From Stigmatella aurantiaca DW4/3-1 (lineage in GTDB: Bacteria > Myxococcota > Myxococcia > Myxococcales > Myxococcaceae): a stretch of DNA of 64,000 bases. Of the stretch, positions 17,658 through 26,594 are shown piece by piece. Below the pieces are notes generated by a model. It was not told where the DNA came from and searched no databases. It was given only the letters and a program-made list of their open reading frames with translations. The first letter of the stretch is position 1, and each line of letters begins with the position of its first letter. Both the position numbers and the translations under genes were made by a program. The DNA lies in the NCBI RefSeq assembly GCF_000165485.1, contig NC_014623.1, forward strand, positions 3,739,501 through 3,803,500. Direction: 5' to 3'.

Positions 17658-19518
17658 GGGCGGCCTCCGAGGGTGCGGGGGCGGTGAGCAACGGCTGGGT
17701 GAGGGCGCGGAAGTCGCGGTAGCCCTCCGCGCCCACCGGCAGGTTGCCATACCAGGCGAAGTCGAAGCGGCGCGTCAGCTCCCGGAAGGGGGGCAGCCAC
17801 TCGCGGCGGCCCTTGAACTGGCGCAGGTAGTCCCAGTTGCTCAGGGTGGAGTCGTAGAGGATGGCCCCCTCGCGGTGCAGCCGGGACAGGAGCGCCAGGT
17901 AGAGGCTGCGCACCGCCTCCCGGTATCGGCCCTGGGCGGCCAGCTCGTCGGCGAGCTGGGCCCAGCCTTCTGGAGGGCGCGCCAGAGCGCTCATGGGATC
18001 CTGCGCGAGCGCCGCCGCATCCAGGGTACTCACCTCGAGCTGCGCGCCCTCCTTCCGCTGCTGCTGGCCCAGGGTGCGCAGCAGCACCGCGGCGAGCACC
18101 GCCACGACCGCCAGGATCAAGAGCACCGCCAACCCGTTGGCCACGGTCAGGCCGCCGCCGCCCACGATGGCCGTGTCTACGCGGGACGGTTTGGGGCGCC
18201 GCTTGAAGAGTTCCTCCAGGAACGCATCCAGCCACTTCATGAAGCGCTCCCACCAGTCCGGGGCCACGGGAGTGGGCTCCTCCGAGGTGCTGTCCGCGCG
18301 AGGGGTGGCCGCGAACTCCGGCCGGGAGAGGATGTCCCGGGCCTTCGCCGAGGCGGCCCGGGCCTCCTGGGGCGCGGATTCCAGGGCCACCGTCTCCACG
18401 GCTTGCTCCAGCCCCAGCCGCAGCGTCTCCGACGCCGCCTCGCAGTCCTCGCCCTCGTAGGCCTTCTTCTCCACGGCGCGCAGCAAGCGCTGGAACTTCT
18501 GCTGCTCGGCCGTGCTCAAGGACGAGACGGTGGCGAGGTCCTCGTCCAGGCTCTCGCGGCCGTAGCCGCAGTCGGTGGCCACCGACTCCATCCGCTGGAG
18601 CAGCTCCGAAGGGGCCTTGGAAGGCGCTTCGGAGGGGGCGGCCCGGACGGAGGTGGCGCCCAGCAGAAGGCCCAGGACGGCGAGCGCCCCGCCGCGGCCC
18701 ACCGTGCGCGCCGCGCCCCGGGCGGGGAGCTGCTGGACGGCGGCGAGCAGGTCCAAGCCCTCCTGGCGGACCCGGCCATCCACCAGCAGCAGGGACGCGG
18801 TGGCTGCCTTGAGCGGCTCGAACAGGGTGAAGGTGAGGGCGCCCAGAAAGGCCAGCCAGACCGGGTTGTCGATGGAGGCGAAGCGCTCGAGGAAGGTGAG
18901 ATCCAACGCCAGCAACCGGCGGCCGAGCCAGAAGAGGACGTTGAGGGCGATGTGGAGGTTCACGAAGGTGAGCACCATCGCCAGCCCCGTCAGCGCGCGC
19001 ACGCCCGTGGCGGCCCCGCGGGCGGGTCCCAGCAGCCGGGAGCACAGGCCATACAGGCCCAGCGGGTGGCCCTGGCCCTGCATGGCCGCCGCATAGCCCA
19101 CCCAGGACGCGGAGAGCACGAGATAGGCAATGCCGAGGGAGAAGATGAGCGTCAGGGGCGTGAACACGAAGAGGTAGCCCACGGTGATGAGGAGGCTGGG
19201 GGTGCGCCCCAGGGCCGCGCGCAGGCTGGCGCGCACGGTGGGCTCCTGCTTCCCGAGCAACAGCTCCTGGACGTGGTGGCAGGCGGCCCCCTGGAGGAGG
19301 CCCCGGAGCAGCCAGGCCAGGGTCAGCCACAGGGTGGGGAGGTTCAGATCGCGGTGGCCGCGGGCCTCATCCGCGAGGTGGAGGACGGCCCCGGTCACGA
19401 GCGCACCGGCCGGGAGTGTCAGCGCCCACACACCGGCGTTGCGCGAGCACAACCGCAAGGCGGAGTCCATGAGGGCGATGGCGCTCCGGGGGCGCAGCTC
19501 GAGGGCGGAGACAGGCAT
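17650..19518 (-). CDS. DUF4129 membrane protein
   Basis: A 622-residue protein. The first ~290 residues contain several transmembrane helices (around 30-50, 110-140, 170-200, 220-245). Residues ~290-430 are a charged, probably periplasmic region; one more transmembrane helix lies at about 455-480 (NGLAVLLILAVVAVLAAVLL). The C-terminal DUF4129 domain follows with GRYREAVRSLYLALLSRL and FAWYG. DUF4129 is often fused to transglutaminase-like or MoxR-partner proteins. It starts immediately after the stop of the small zinc-finger gene. Confidence 0.82.
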   Translation of the reverse strand: MPVSALELRPRSAIALMDSALRLCSRNAGVWALTLPAGALVTGAVLHLADEARGHRDLNLPTLWLTLAWLLRGLLQGAACHHVQELLLGKQEPTVRASLRAALGRTPSLLITVGYLFVFTPLTLIFSLGIAYLVLSASWVGYAAAMQGQGHPLGLYGLCSRLLGPARGAATGVRALTGLAMVLTFVNLHIALNVLFWLGRRLLALDLTFLERFASIDNPVWLAFLGALTFTLFEPLKAATASLLLVDGRVRQEGLDLLAAVQQLPARGAARTVGRGGALAVLGLLLGATSVRAAPSEAPSKAPSELLQRMESVATDCGYGRESLDEDLATVSSLSTAEQQKFQRLLRAVEKKAYEGEDCEAASETLRLGLEQAVETVALESAPQEARAASAKARDILSRPEFAATPRADSTSEEPTPVAPDWWERFMKWLDAFLEELFKRRPKPSRVDTAIVGGGGLTVANGLAVLLILAVVAVLAAVLLRTLGQQQRKEGAQLEVSTLDAAALAQDPMSALARPPEGWAQLADELAAQGRYREAVRSLYLALLSRLHREGAILYDSTLSNWDYLRQFKGRREWLPPFRELTRRFDFAWYGNLPVGAEGYRDFRALTQPLLTAPAPSEAARA

Positions 19519-19788
19519 CTACCGCACCACCAGGGAGATCAGCAGGCGCAGGCCGATGAAGAGCACGCCGGCGCTGGTGAGGGCCAGAAGCGCGTTGCCC
19601 ATCGTCCACTCCTGGCGCGCCGCGGGCCCCTCCAGCACTTTGAGGCGCTGCTCCAGGCAGCGGGCGCAACGGTTGATGCCCTCGAACTGGGTGGTGCACT
19701 CGCGGCAGATGACGCGGCGGCACTCGACACAGATGCCGAGCCCGGCCCGATCCGGGTGATAGTGGCAGCGACCCGAGCCCTGAAGCAT
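19519..19788 (-). CDS. Small B-box-like zinc-finger membrane protein
   Basis: An 89-residue protein: CHYHPDRAGLGICVECRRVI and CRECTTQF...CARC give a B-box/rhomboid-type zinc-binding arrangement in residues 8-45, followed by one transmembrane helix (ALLALTSAGVLFIGLRLLIS). First gene of the MoxR operon, with its stop codon adjacent to the next ATG. It probably tethers or senses a partner at the membrane; the specific role is unknown. Confidence 0.75.
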   Translation of the reverse strand: MLQGSGRCHYHPDRAGLGICVECRRVICRECTTQFEGINRCARCLEQRLKVLEGPAARQEWTMGNALLALTSAGVLFIGLRLLISLVVR

Positions 19789-19898
19789 GGGACCAGCCTA
19801 CGAAATCCCCTGGCCCCTGTCCCACCCGAGTGTGTCAGTCTGATGCTTCCACCTGAAGGAGCGGACTTTCCGCTCCTTCTCATCCGAGGGGCGAACAC

Positions 19899-20324
19899 AT
19901 GGGCATCAGCAAGGGCAGTGCGCAGTGGAATGGCGGTCTCAAGGATGGCAAGGGCGTGATGAAGCCCGCCCACGCCCCGGAAGCCCCCTTCTCCCTGGGC
20001 ACCCGCTTCGAAGGGCAGCAGGGCTCCAACCCCGAGGAGCTCATCGGCGCTGCGCTCTCCGGATGCTTCTCCATGGCCCTGTCCCTCGGCCTGGAGACGG
20101 CGGGACTCAAGCCCACGAGCATCCAGACCTCCGCGGACGTGCACCTGGACAAGCAAGGCGCGGGGTTCGCCATCACCACCATCGCGCTGACCACCGAGGC
20201 CCGAGTGCCCGGGGCGAGCGCCGAGCAGTTCCAGAAGATCGCCGAGGAGACGAAGAAGAACTGCCCGGTGTCCAAGGCGCTCGCGGGCACCACCATCACG
20301 CTCAAGGCGACGCTCAGCCCCTGA
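19899..20324 (+). CDS. osmC: OsmC family peroxiredoxin
   Basis: A 141-residue OsmC/Ohr-type thiol peroxidase. The two catalytic cysteines are Cys56 in ALSGCFSMA and Cys122 in KNCPVSKAL; Arg36 and Glu47 of the family active site are in place. These enzymes reduce organic hydroperoxides in the cytoplasm. Sequence start MGISKGSAQWNGGLKDGKG matches the OsmC rather than Ohr subgroup. GAGGGG lies about eight bases before the ATG. Confidence 0.88.
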   Translation: MGISKGSAQWNGGLKDGKGVMKPAHAPEAPFSLGTRFEGQQGSNPEELIGAALSGCFSMALSLGLETAGLKPTSIQTSADVHLDKQGAGFAITTIALTTEARVPGASAEQFQKIAEETKKNCPVSKALAGTTITLKATLSP

Positions 20325-20495
20325 GCGAATCCCTTGAAGTCCTGGCGAGGAAGTCACCTCTCCAGACGGTCACGGATGTTACCGCCATGGGCTCTGTCCA
20401 GAGAGAGCCCCCCTGGCACCGCAGGGTGATGGGCTGCTGGCGCGCCGGACGCAAATTGTCCGATCCATGCTTTCAGGCCTTACCAGCGAAACAAC

Positions 20496-21734
20496 ATGAC
20501 CAAGGGTAAGAATTCCACCTACGGCCTGCTGCTCCATGTCGGAGAGCGGCTTCTGGAAACACGCTCCGGTGACTTCCGGGCGCATGTCTTCCAAAACCTC
20601 TGCACTCGCACCTACACGCTCGCGGTGTGTCAGGGAGATCTCCAGACCCCTGAGCCGCTGCTGGTGCGCATCCACTCGGCCTGCATTACGAGTGAAGCCT
20701 TTGGGGGCTGCGACTGCGACTGTGCCGAGCAGCTCGAACTGGCGCTCGAGCGCATCGCCGAGGCGGGGCGCGGCGCTGTCTTCTACTTGATGCAGGAGGG
20801 CCGGGGCGCGGGTTATGCCGCGAAGGCGCGTGATCGCATGCTCGTCCAGGCGAGCTGCGATACGGTCTCGACCTTCGAGGCCTACCGGATGCTTGGTCTC
20901 GAGCCAGACTCCCGCCGCTACCACGAGGTGGCGCTGGCGCTTGGACTCCTGAAGGTGAGGGCGCCTGTCCGGCTGCTCACGAACAACCCGGAGAAGACCC
21001 GGGCCCTCAAAACCCTGGGCATCGAGGTCGAGGCGGCCGAGCGGATCCAGCGCGAGGCGAATCCCTTCAATGTTCACTACCTCTCGTCGAAGCGCCGCGA
21101 GGGCCATGCCCTGGCGAGTGGCCTGCTCGCCAAAAGGGCCGTGGAGCTTCCGGAGCCGGTGCTCTCGTTTGAGCCGGCCCCACTCAAGGCCGCCCCGTAC
21201 CTCATCCGGATGGCGTCCTATCTGCTTCCCATCCGCGTCAGTGCGGAGGCTTCGCGCGCGTGGTTCCGGGCACACGTCTACTTTGATCTCCTGGCGAGCT
21301 GTGAGCGCGTCGTGCTCACGTATGGCCCCCTCGCGGAGGACTCACTGCGGGTGCCGCTCGTGCGCATCCAGCGTGAATCCCTGTTCGAGCGCTTTCCGGT
21401 CCGCAACGGTGTCCACAAGTCCCAGTGGAAGTGGGCCGTCGCTGAAATGGTCCAGCATGGGCATGGCATCGCTTTGTTCCCCTCCGCCGATGGCGATGAT
21501 GCGGTGCTGGCGGCCTCGGCGCTCGGTGCCCAGTCCCCCGGAGGGCGGCTGGCGGAGGCGCGAGTCACGGACGAGGCGCTGCTCATGCTCCTTGAGCATC
21601 ACGCTCCGGGCAAGGCGGTCATGCCCCTCTTCACCCACCTGGACGACGATGGCGCGCGGCGGACGACGGTCGATGCATTCAAGCGGCACGGCTTTCTGCT
21701 CACCGAGCCCATGCTCTTCAAGAGCGCGTCCTGA
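20496..21734 (+). CDS. Tandem GTP cyclohydrolase II-like protein
   Basis: A 412-residue protein, twice the normal RibA length. Residues ~20-215 are a GTP cyclohydrolase II domain with the three zinc cysteines Cys63, Cys74 and Cys76 (GGCDCDC), the MQEGRGAG loop (99-106), and Asp138/Arg140, matching E. coli Cys54/65/67 and Asp126/Arg128. At the position of E. coli Tyr105, in KARDRM, there is Arg114. Residues ~235-405 repeat the fold (FRAHVYFDLL parallels FRAHVFQNL; VPLVRI parallels LLVRI) but lack the cysteines. The next gene starts 11 bases on and encodes a creatininase-type amidohydrolase. No FMN riboswitch is visible upstream, arguing against ordinary riboflavin supply. Confidence 0.8.
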   Translation: MTKGKNSTYGLLLHVGERLLETRSGDFRAHVFQNLCTRTYTLAVCQGDLQTPEPLLVRIHSACITSEAFGGCDCDCAEQLELALERIAEAGRGAVFYLMQEGRGAGYAAKARDRMLVQASCDTVSTFEAYRMLGLEPDSRRYHEVALALGLLKVRAPVRLLTNNPEKTRALKTLGIEVEAAERIQREANPFNVHYLSSKRREGHALASGLLAKRAVELPEPVLSFEPAPLKAAPYLIRMASYLLPIRVSAEASRAWFRAHVYFDLLASCERVVLTYGPLAEDSLRVPLVRIQRESLFERFPVRNGVHKSQWKWAVAEMVQHGHGIALFPSADGDDAVLAASALGAQSPGGRLAEARVTDEALLMLLEHHAPGKAVMPLFTHLDDDGARRTTVDAFKRHGFLLTEPMLFKSAS

Positions 21735-21745
21735 AAGGGTGGCCG

Positions 21746-23665
21746 ATGTCTGAGTCCGCGCCTGGCCCGAGCCCGTGGCGTGCCGGGTACGACGTTCTCC
21801 AGGAGCGGGTGCGGCGTCTTCCCTCGTTGCTGCGGGCTCAGGCGGCGAGCCCGATGGCGCCGGTGCGTTTCGATCCGCGCTCCGTTCGCTGCTTCGTGAC
21901 GAGCGGCGTGGGCAGCTCGGAAGCACATGCGCGTTATCTCGCTTCTCTCCTCTCGGAGGAGATGGGGCTCCCGGCGCGTTTCGTTCCGCTCTCGGCGCTT
22001 GCGCCCGTTGCGCCCCGCACGGCCTCGCGGGACGTGCTCATCGTCTTCTCCCAGGGGCTCTCACCGAATGCGCGGCTGCCGCTGGCGGCACCGAAGGCGT
22101 GGCACCACGTGGTGCTCGCGACCGCCGTGACCGAGGCGGGGGCGGCCCGGCCCGGACAGGAGTCGAAGCGGGAGCTGCTCGAGCGTCTGAGGGAGGCGGG
22201 AGGCCAGGTGGTGCGCTTCCTTCCCGAGGACGAGTACACGACGCTGGTCCGCGTGCTCGGGCCGATGGCGGGCTACCTTTGTGCGCTGCGGATGGCCCAG
22301 GCCATCGGCGAGCGCGCGGGGCTTGCTTCCCTTTCCGTCGATCTCGATGCGATCTGCTCGCGGATCGATCAGGCGGAGGCCGTGGTGGAGGCGGGGTTCG
22401 TGGGCAGGGATCTGAGCACGCTCCCCGGCGAGCTCGCGTTCCTGGCGAGCGGAGCGTATGGCGAACTCACAGCCAACCTTCGGTACAAAGTGCTGGAGGG
22501 GATGCTGGCGCCCCTTCCTCCCGTGTGGGATTGGCTCCACTTCGCGCATGGACCGTTTCAGCAGAGCCATGACCAGCGCGCGGTGTTCATCGCGTTGACC
22601 CATGAGGGCGAACCACGGGAGACCGGGTGGCTCTCCAGGCTCGAGACGATGCTTGTCCCGGAGCGGCACGCGCTCGTGAGATGGGAATCCCGTCTCCCTG
22701 GGCCGCTGGCGATCTTCGAGCATGAGGCGTTGTTGAATCACCTCATGCTCCGGGTCATCGAGGCGCGGCGCATCGACCAGGTGCGCTGGCCGGGCCGTGG
22801 GCTCGACGGGCCGATCTATGATGTTGGCGCGGAGACCTCGGGTGGGCGGGTTCTGGGCACTGTCGGCGAAACCCGGAAGAAGAAACCCACGGAGCGGCGC
22901 CTGGATCGGTTGACCTGGCCCGAACTCGAGCAACTCCTCGCCAGCGGTGTTCGCACGGCCGTCCTTCCGCTGGGCGCGGTCGAGCAGCATGGCGCCCATC
23001 TGCCGTTCGCGGCCGATACGTGGATCGCCGACGCGCTCGCGGAGCGCTTCTGTGCCCGTGTCGAGGAGGCGATTGCTTGCCCAGCCTTGCCGGTTGGATG
23101 CTCGACGGAGCACATGGCGTTTCCGGGGACGCTCAGCTTGCGCACCGGGACCCTGCGCGCGGTCCTTGAGGATCTGCTGGCCTCATGCAGGCAGCATGGG
23201 TTCGAGCGGGCGTTTCTGTTCTCGGGTCACGGAGGAAACGAGGGCCCTCTGGCGGAGTGCATCGGCGCGCTGCGTGAAGCGAGCGCCCCCATGGAGCTCA
23301 TTGTCTTCACGGACCTCGCTCGGCTGACGCACCTCTCTCACGGTGCGAGTCAGGAGCACGGAGTCGGTCCGGAGTGCTCGGGCTACCATGCCGGCGAATT
23401 CGAGACATCCATTCTCCGAGGGTTGAGGTCAGAGACCGTGCGTTTGGATCGGCTGGAGCCTGGCTTCGTGAAGCCGACCGATCGGCCCAGCGAACTCTTT
23501 TACCCAAGTCTTCGAGTGAACGCTCCGAACGGCACCGTCGGTGACCCGCGCCCCTCGGCCCCGGAGCGAGCGGAGCGCTACCTGGAGGTTTGGGTGGATG
23601 TGCTCGTTGGCGCGTACCGTGCAGCGCTCACGCGCGAGGGACAGCGGACGTTCCACTGGGAGTAA
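21746..23665 (+). CDS. SIS-domain / creatininase-family fusion
   Basis: A 639-residue protein. Residues ~45-370 carry sugar-isomerase (SIS) features: TSGVGSSEAHARYLASLL (52-69), VLIVFSQGLSP (97-107) and a GlmS-like FAHGPFQQ (266-273). Residues ~385-630 are a creatininase-type amidohydrolase with intact metal ligands Glu413, His415 (GAVEQHG), Asp424 (FAADT), His495 (SGHGGNEG) and Glu551 (YHAGEFETS). The creatininase family includes ArfB, the formamide hydrolase that deformylates the GTP-derived pyrimidine FAPy. Coupled to a GTP cyclohydrolase II-like gene 11 bases upstream, it probably acts on that product. The SIS part may handle the ribose-phosphate moiety (inference). Confidence 0.78.
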   Translation: MSESAPGPSPWRAGYDVLQERVRRLPSLLRAQAASPMAPVRFDPRSVRCFVTSGVGSSEAHARYLASLLSEEMGLPARFVPLSALAPVAPRTASRDVLIVFSQGLSPNARLPLAAPKAWHHVVLATAVTEAGAARPGQESKRELLERLREAGGQVVRFLPEDEYTTLVRVLGPMAGYLCALRMAQAIGERAGLASLSVDLDAICSRIDQAEAVVEAGFVGRDLSTLPGELAFLASGAYGELTANLRYKVLEGMLAPLPPVWDWLHFAHGPFQQSHDQRAVFIALTHEGEPRETGWLSRLETMLVPERHALVRWESRLPGPLAIFEHEALLNHLMLRVIEARRIDQVRWPGRGLDGPIYDVGAETSGGRVLGTVGETRKKKPTERRLDRLTWPELEQLLASGVRTAVLPLGAVEQHGAHLPFAADTWIADALAERFCARVEEAIACPALPVGCSTEHMAFPGTLSLRTGTLRAVLEDLLASCRQHGFERAFLFSGHGGNEGPLAECIGALREASAPMELIVFTDLARLTHLSHGASQEHGVGPECSGYHAGEFETSILRGLRSETVRLDRLEPGFVKPTDRPSELFYPSLRVNAPNGTVGDPRPSAPERAERYLEVWVDVLVGAYRAALTREGQRTFHWE

Positions 23666-23826
23666 GGTCCATGGTGGAACGCAGAGGAAAAATGGATCGC
23701 GATTTCTCGTCCCGTCAAAAACCACGAAACTTCTCATAGGCGAATTTCGAGAATCCTCCGGAACTGTTCCGGGAAGGGGGGCTGCGCTTTGACGCAGGCG
23801 CTTCCTGGACTCTCAAGGAGGTTCTC

Positions 23827-25683
23827 ATGGGTCTGGGCGGAATCGTGTCTGGGGCTGCCAATGCTGCGAAGAAGGCCGCGGAATCGGCGGCGAAGGCAGC
23901 GGCGGATGCAGCCAAGAAAGCAGCTGAAGTTTCCCAGCAAGCCGCTCAGAAAGCCGCAGAGACCGCCAAGGCAGGGGTTGAGAACGTAGGCCAGAAGGTT
24001 TCGGCCGTGGCCACGGAGCAGGCAAAGGACGTCTTCGAGGGCGTCAAGGGTGTGGCGGGAAGCGCGGTCAACAAGGTGCAGGACCTGGCTGGTGGCGCGG
24101 TCGACAAGGTGCAGGATCTGGCCGGTGGCGCGGTCGACAAGGTGCAGGATCTGGCCGGTGGCGCGGCGGACAGGGTGAAGTCCGCGGTGAACACCGCGGG
24201 TGACTTTGTCGATGGCGCGGTCGACAAGGTGCAAGACACGGCTCAGGCGCTGGGCCGTGCGGCGGATTTCGCGGTGCACAACCCCGGCGTGGTGCTCGAC
24301 AAGGCCACGGACATCGCCGCCGACGGTTTGGACAAGCTGGGTACGGCGATTCAGAACGCGCCCACGGCCGATCCCCTCCAGAAGGTGGCCAACCAGGTCA
24401 CCGGCGGGGTTCTTCAGACCGGGGCCGATGTGGTGCGGGATCCCGTGGAGACGGCACGGACCGCCAAGGACGCGCTCACGCTCAGCTCCGAGGTCGATTC
24501 GCTCAAGCCGGGCGAGAGCGCGAAGGTATCGCTCAGCGGCGAGGGCAATGTCGCGCTTGTGGGCGCCAAGGCCAAGGGCGAGATGGAGGTCAAGCGCAAC
24601 AAGGATGAGGAGGGCGGTGGCTACACCGTGTCCGTGAACGGCGAGGTCGGCGCGGGCGTGGTCGCCAAGCTGGGGGCGAAGGGCGCTGCCGAAGCGGGTG
24701 CGAGCGCCTACGGGACGGCCGGGGCCAAGGTGGAGTTCAAGTTCGCAACGGCCGAGGAGGCCAAGCGCGCCACGGACGCAATCTCCCGGGCGGCCTTGAC
24801 CGCAGGGGCGGGCGCGGCCAACCCCGTGGCGGGTGTGGCGGCCAATGAGGTGCTGGGAGATCCCTTGTCGGACGTGGCCGCGCTCAAGGACAACGTGAGC
24901 GCCATGGAGTTCAAGGTGGGCGCTGAGGGCAACCTCTCCGGCAGCATCGGCACCAAGGGGCTCGGCGATGTGGTGGGCGTGGGCGCCAAGGCGAGCCTCG
25001 ATGGCAAGGTGGACACGACAGCGCGCGTCGAGTTCAAGGACGGCCACCCGTCCAAGGTGTCCATCAAGCAGGGCGCGGAGCTCGGTGCCCAGGCGGGGGC
25101 CTCCGCGGGCCTCAACGTCCCGGGGAGCAATGGCTCCTCGGCCAGTCTGCCCGGGGGCGCGTCCATCGACGGCAAGGCCGGTGTGAAGGTGGAGCTCGAG
25201 CAGAGCTTCAACCTGCCCAAGGACTTCGATCCTTCCTCGCTCGTGACGGATCCCTCCAATGCCGCGCGGCAGATCAACGCCACGGCGCAGGACTCCCAGC
25301 AGGTGAAGCTCACGGTCACCGATTCGCGTCAGGGGTCGCTCAAGGGCCTGGGCTTCAATGGCAGCGCGGGTCAGGAGGTCAAGGTCGAGATGACCGCCAA
25401 GCCCGAGGATCTTGCCCGGAGCGGCGCCGTGGACAGCCTGCTGGAAGGGGATATCGGCCGGGCCGTGACGCAGGCGGGGGACGCCATCCAGACCAAGGCA
25501 ACCCTGCAAGAGAAGGTGACCGAGGGCAACAACGCGAGCGTCGGCCTGCACGTGGGCGTGGGCGGTGGCGAGGTGGGGCTGTCCACCGAGCGCACCCACC
25601 TGGGCCAGACGCAGGAGCTGAGCCCAGAGCAGCTCGCCGCGCACTACCTGCAGGGCGGCTGGGTCTCTGACGCCTTCGCCTGA
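23827..25683 (+). CDS. LEA-like helical/beta-rich protein, function unknown
   Basis: A 618-residue protein preceded by AAGGAGG. Residues ~10-150 are Ala/Lys-rich amphipathic helix with an 11-residue period (LAGGAVDKVQD repeated), like group 3 LEA proteins. Residues ~215-600 are Gly/Ser/Lys-rich beta strands with recurring 'GAKAKG', 'VGAEG' and 'VKVE' patterns and no Cys. There is no signal peptide. Architecture recalls other large low-complexity myxobacterial proteins, possibly secreted or protective under desiccation. No enzymatic motif is seen. Confidence 0.65.
   Translation: MGLGGIVSGAANAAKKAAESAAKAAADAAKKAAEVSQQAAQKAAETAKAGVENVGQKVSAVATEQAKDVFEGVKGVAGSAVNKVQDLAGGAVDKVQDLAGGAVDKVQDLAGGAADRVKSAVNTAGDFVDGAVDKVQDTAQALGRAADFAVHNPGVVLDKATDIAADGLDKLGTAIQNAPTADPLQKVANQVTGGVLQTGADVVRDPVETARTAKDALTLSSEVDSLKPGESAKVSLSGEGNVALVGAKAKGEMEVKRNKDEEGGGYTVSVNGEVGAGVVAKLGAKGAAEAGASAYGTAGAKVEFKFATAEEAKRATDAISRAALTAGAGAANPVAGVAANEVLGDPLSDVAALKDNVSAMEFKVGAEGNLSGSIGTKGLGDVVGVGAKASLDGKVDTTARVEFKDGHPSKVSIKQGAELGAQAGASAGLNVPGSNGSSASLPGGASIDGKAGVKVELEQSFNLPKDFDPSSLVTDPSNAARQINATAQDSQQVKLTVTDSRQGSLKGLGFNGSAGQEVKVEMTAKPEDLARSGAVDSLLEGDIGRAVTQAGDAIQTKATLQEKVTEGNNASVGLHVGVGGGEVGLSTERTHLGQTQELSPEQLAAHYLQGGWVSDAFA
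24049..24180 (+). repeat. 33-bp coding tandem repeat
   Basis: Four consecutive 33-base units (24049, 24082, 24115, 24148) encode 11-residue copies of LAGGAVDKVQD. Units two and three are nearly identical at DNA level; the outer ones have drifted. A fifth, degenerate copy (FVDGAVDKVQD) follows about 30 bases later. Near-identity of the inner units suggests recent slippage duplication. Confidence 0.8.
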
Positions 25684-25758
25684 GCCCTCGCAGGGGTCCG
25701 TTTGGGTTAGCGTCCATGGAAGCCGGAGGCGCCAGTTGCCCCGGGCTTCCGTGGTCCC

Positions 25759-26565
25759 ATGCCCTCTGCTCCCAGCTACATCGAAGTCCTTCCCCGTCCT
25801 CCCCTGGCGCCTTACGTCCAGTGCTTCTGGGCACTCACGGGGCATGCTTCCCCAGGGCTGTCCCACCGCGTCCTTCCGGACGGATGCATCGACATTCTGG
25901 TGGATTTGAGCCCCCGGGCTGAAGGGGAAGCGCCGTGCCTCCGGATCGTGGGGGCGATGCGCGAGGCAGAGGTGGTTCCGCTCTCCGGTGCGGTGGGGGT
26001 GCTCGGCATCCGGTTTCGTCCTGGGGGCGCCCACCCCTTCCTGCGGCTGCCGTTGCAGGAACTCACCGGTGGGGAACTTGCCCTGGGGTTGCTCTGGCCG
26101 CGGGAGGCCCGCGAGTGGGAAGGACGGCTCTGGGAGACGGAGGGCCTCCAGGGGCGCGTGGCCCTTCTGGAGGAACTTCTCTTGCGGCGGCTTGTGCCGG
26201 GCCGAAGGGATGACGCGCTCGCCCACGCGGTGGGCCTCATCCACGCGACGCGAGGCCAGGTGCCGCTGCGAACGCTGGAAGGGGTGATGGGGATCAGCCC
26301 CCGTCAGCTCGAGCGTCGCTTCCAGGCCACGGTGGGTTTGGCCCCCAAGGTGCTTTGCCGCATCGCGCGCATGCGCCATGCCGTGGCGCTCCTCGGCAAC
26401 GTGCCGCAGCTCTCAGGGGCGGCGCTGGCGCTGGAGGCTGGGTATTGCGATCAAGCGCACCTGGTGCGTGAGTTCCGCGCCCTCACGGGGCTGACCCCAG
26501 GGGCCTACGCGCGGGAGCAAGCCCATGCCGGATTTGTACAATCCAGCCCCGCCAGTGGCATCTAA
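25759..26565 (+). CDS. AraC family transcriptional regulator
   Basis: A 268-residue regulator. The N-terminal ~150 residues resemble the DUF6597 sensor type (LAPYVQCFWALTG, LPDGCIDILVDL, GIRFRPGGAHPFL). The C-terminal AraC HTH pair is at about 170-260: LRTLEGVMGISPRQLERRF and ALALEAGYCDQAHLVREFR, with the signature ending LTGLTPGAYA. Ligand unknown. The VOC gene starts 29 bases downstream and may be co-transcribed and co-regulated. Confidence 0.88.
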   Translation: MPSAPSYIEVLPRPPLAPYVQCFWALTGHASPGLSHRVLPDGCIDILVDLSPRAEGEAPCLRIVGAMREAEVVPLSGAVGVLGIRFRPGGAHPFLRLPLQELTGGELALGLLWPREAREWEGRLWETEGLQGRVALLEELLLRRLVPGRRDDALAHAVGLIHATRGQVPLRTLEGVMGISPRQLERRFQATVGLAPKVLCRIARMRHAVALLGNVPQLSGAALALEAGYCDQAHLVREFRALTGLTPGAYAREQAHAGFVQSSPASGI

Positions 26566-26594
26566 AGTCTCCGGCCTCACTTCTTGGAGCGTGC

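Noticed and set aside
17545-19959. An 804-codon plus-strand open frame
   Set aside because: Antisense to the DUF4129 gene with its matching hydrophobic segments and operon overlaps; no motif.
20325-20495. FMN riboswitch before the GTP cyclohydrolase II-like gene
   Set aside because: None of the conserved RFN element blocks can be found in the leader.
24049-24180. CRISPR-like array
   Set aside because: The 33-base units are adjacent without spacers and in frame inside a coding sequence, so they are protein repeats.
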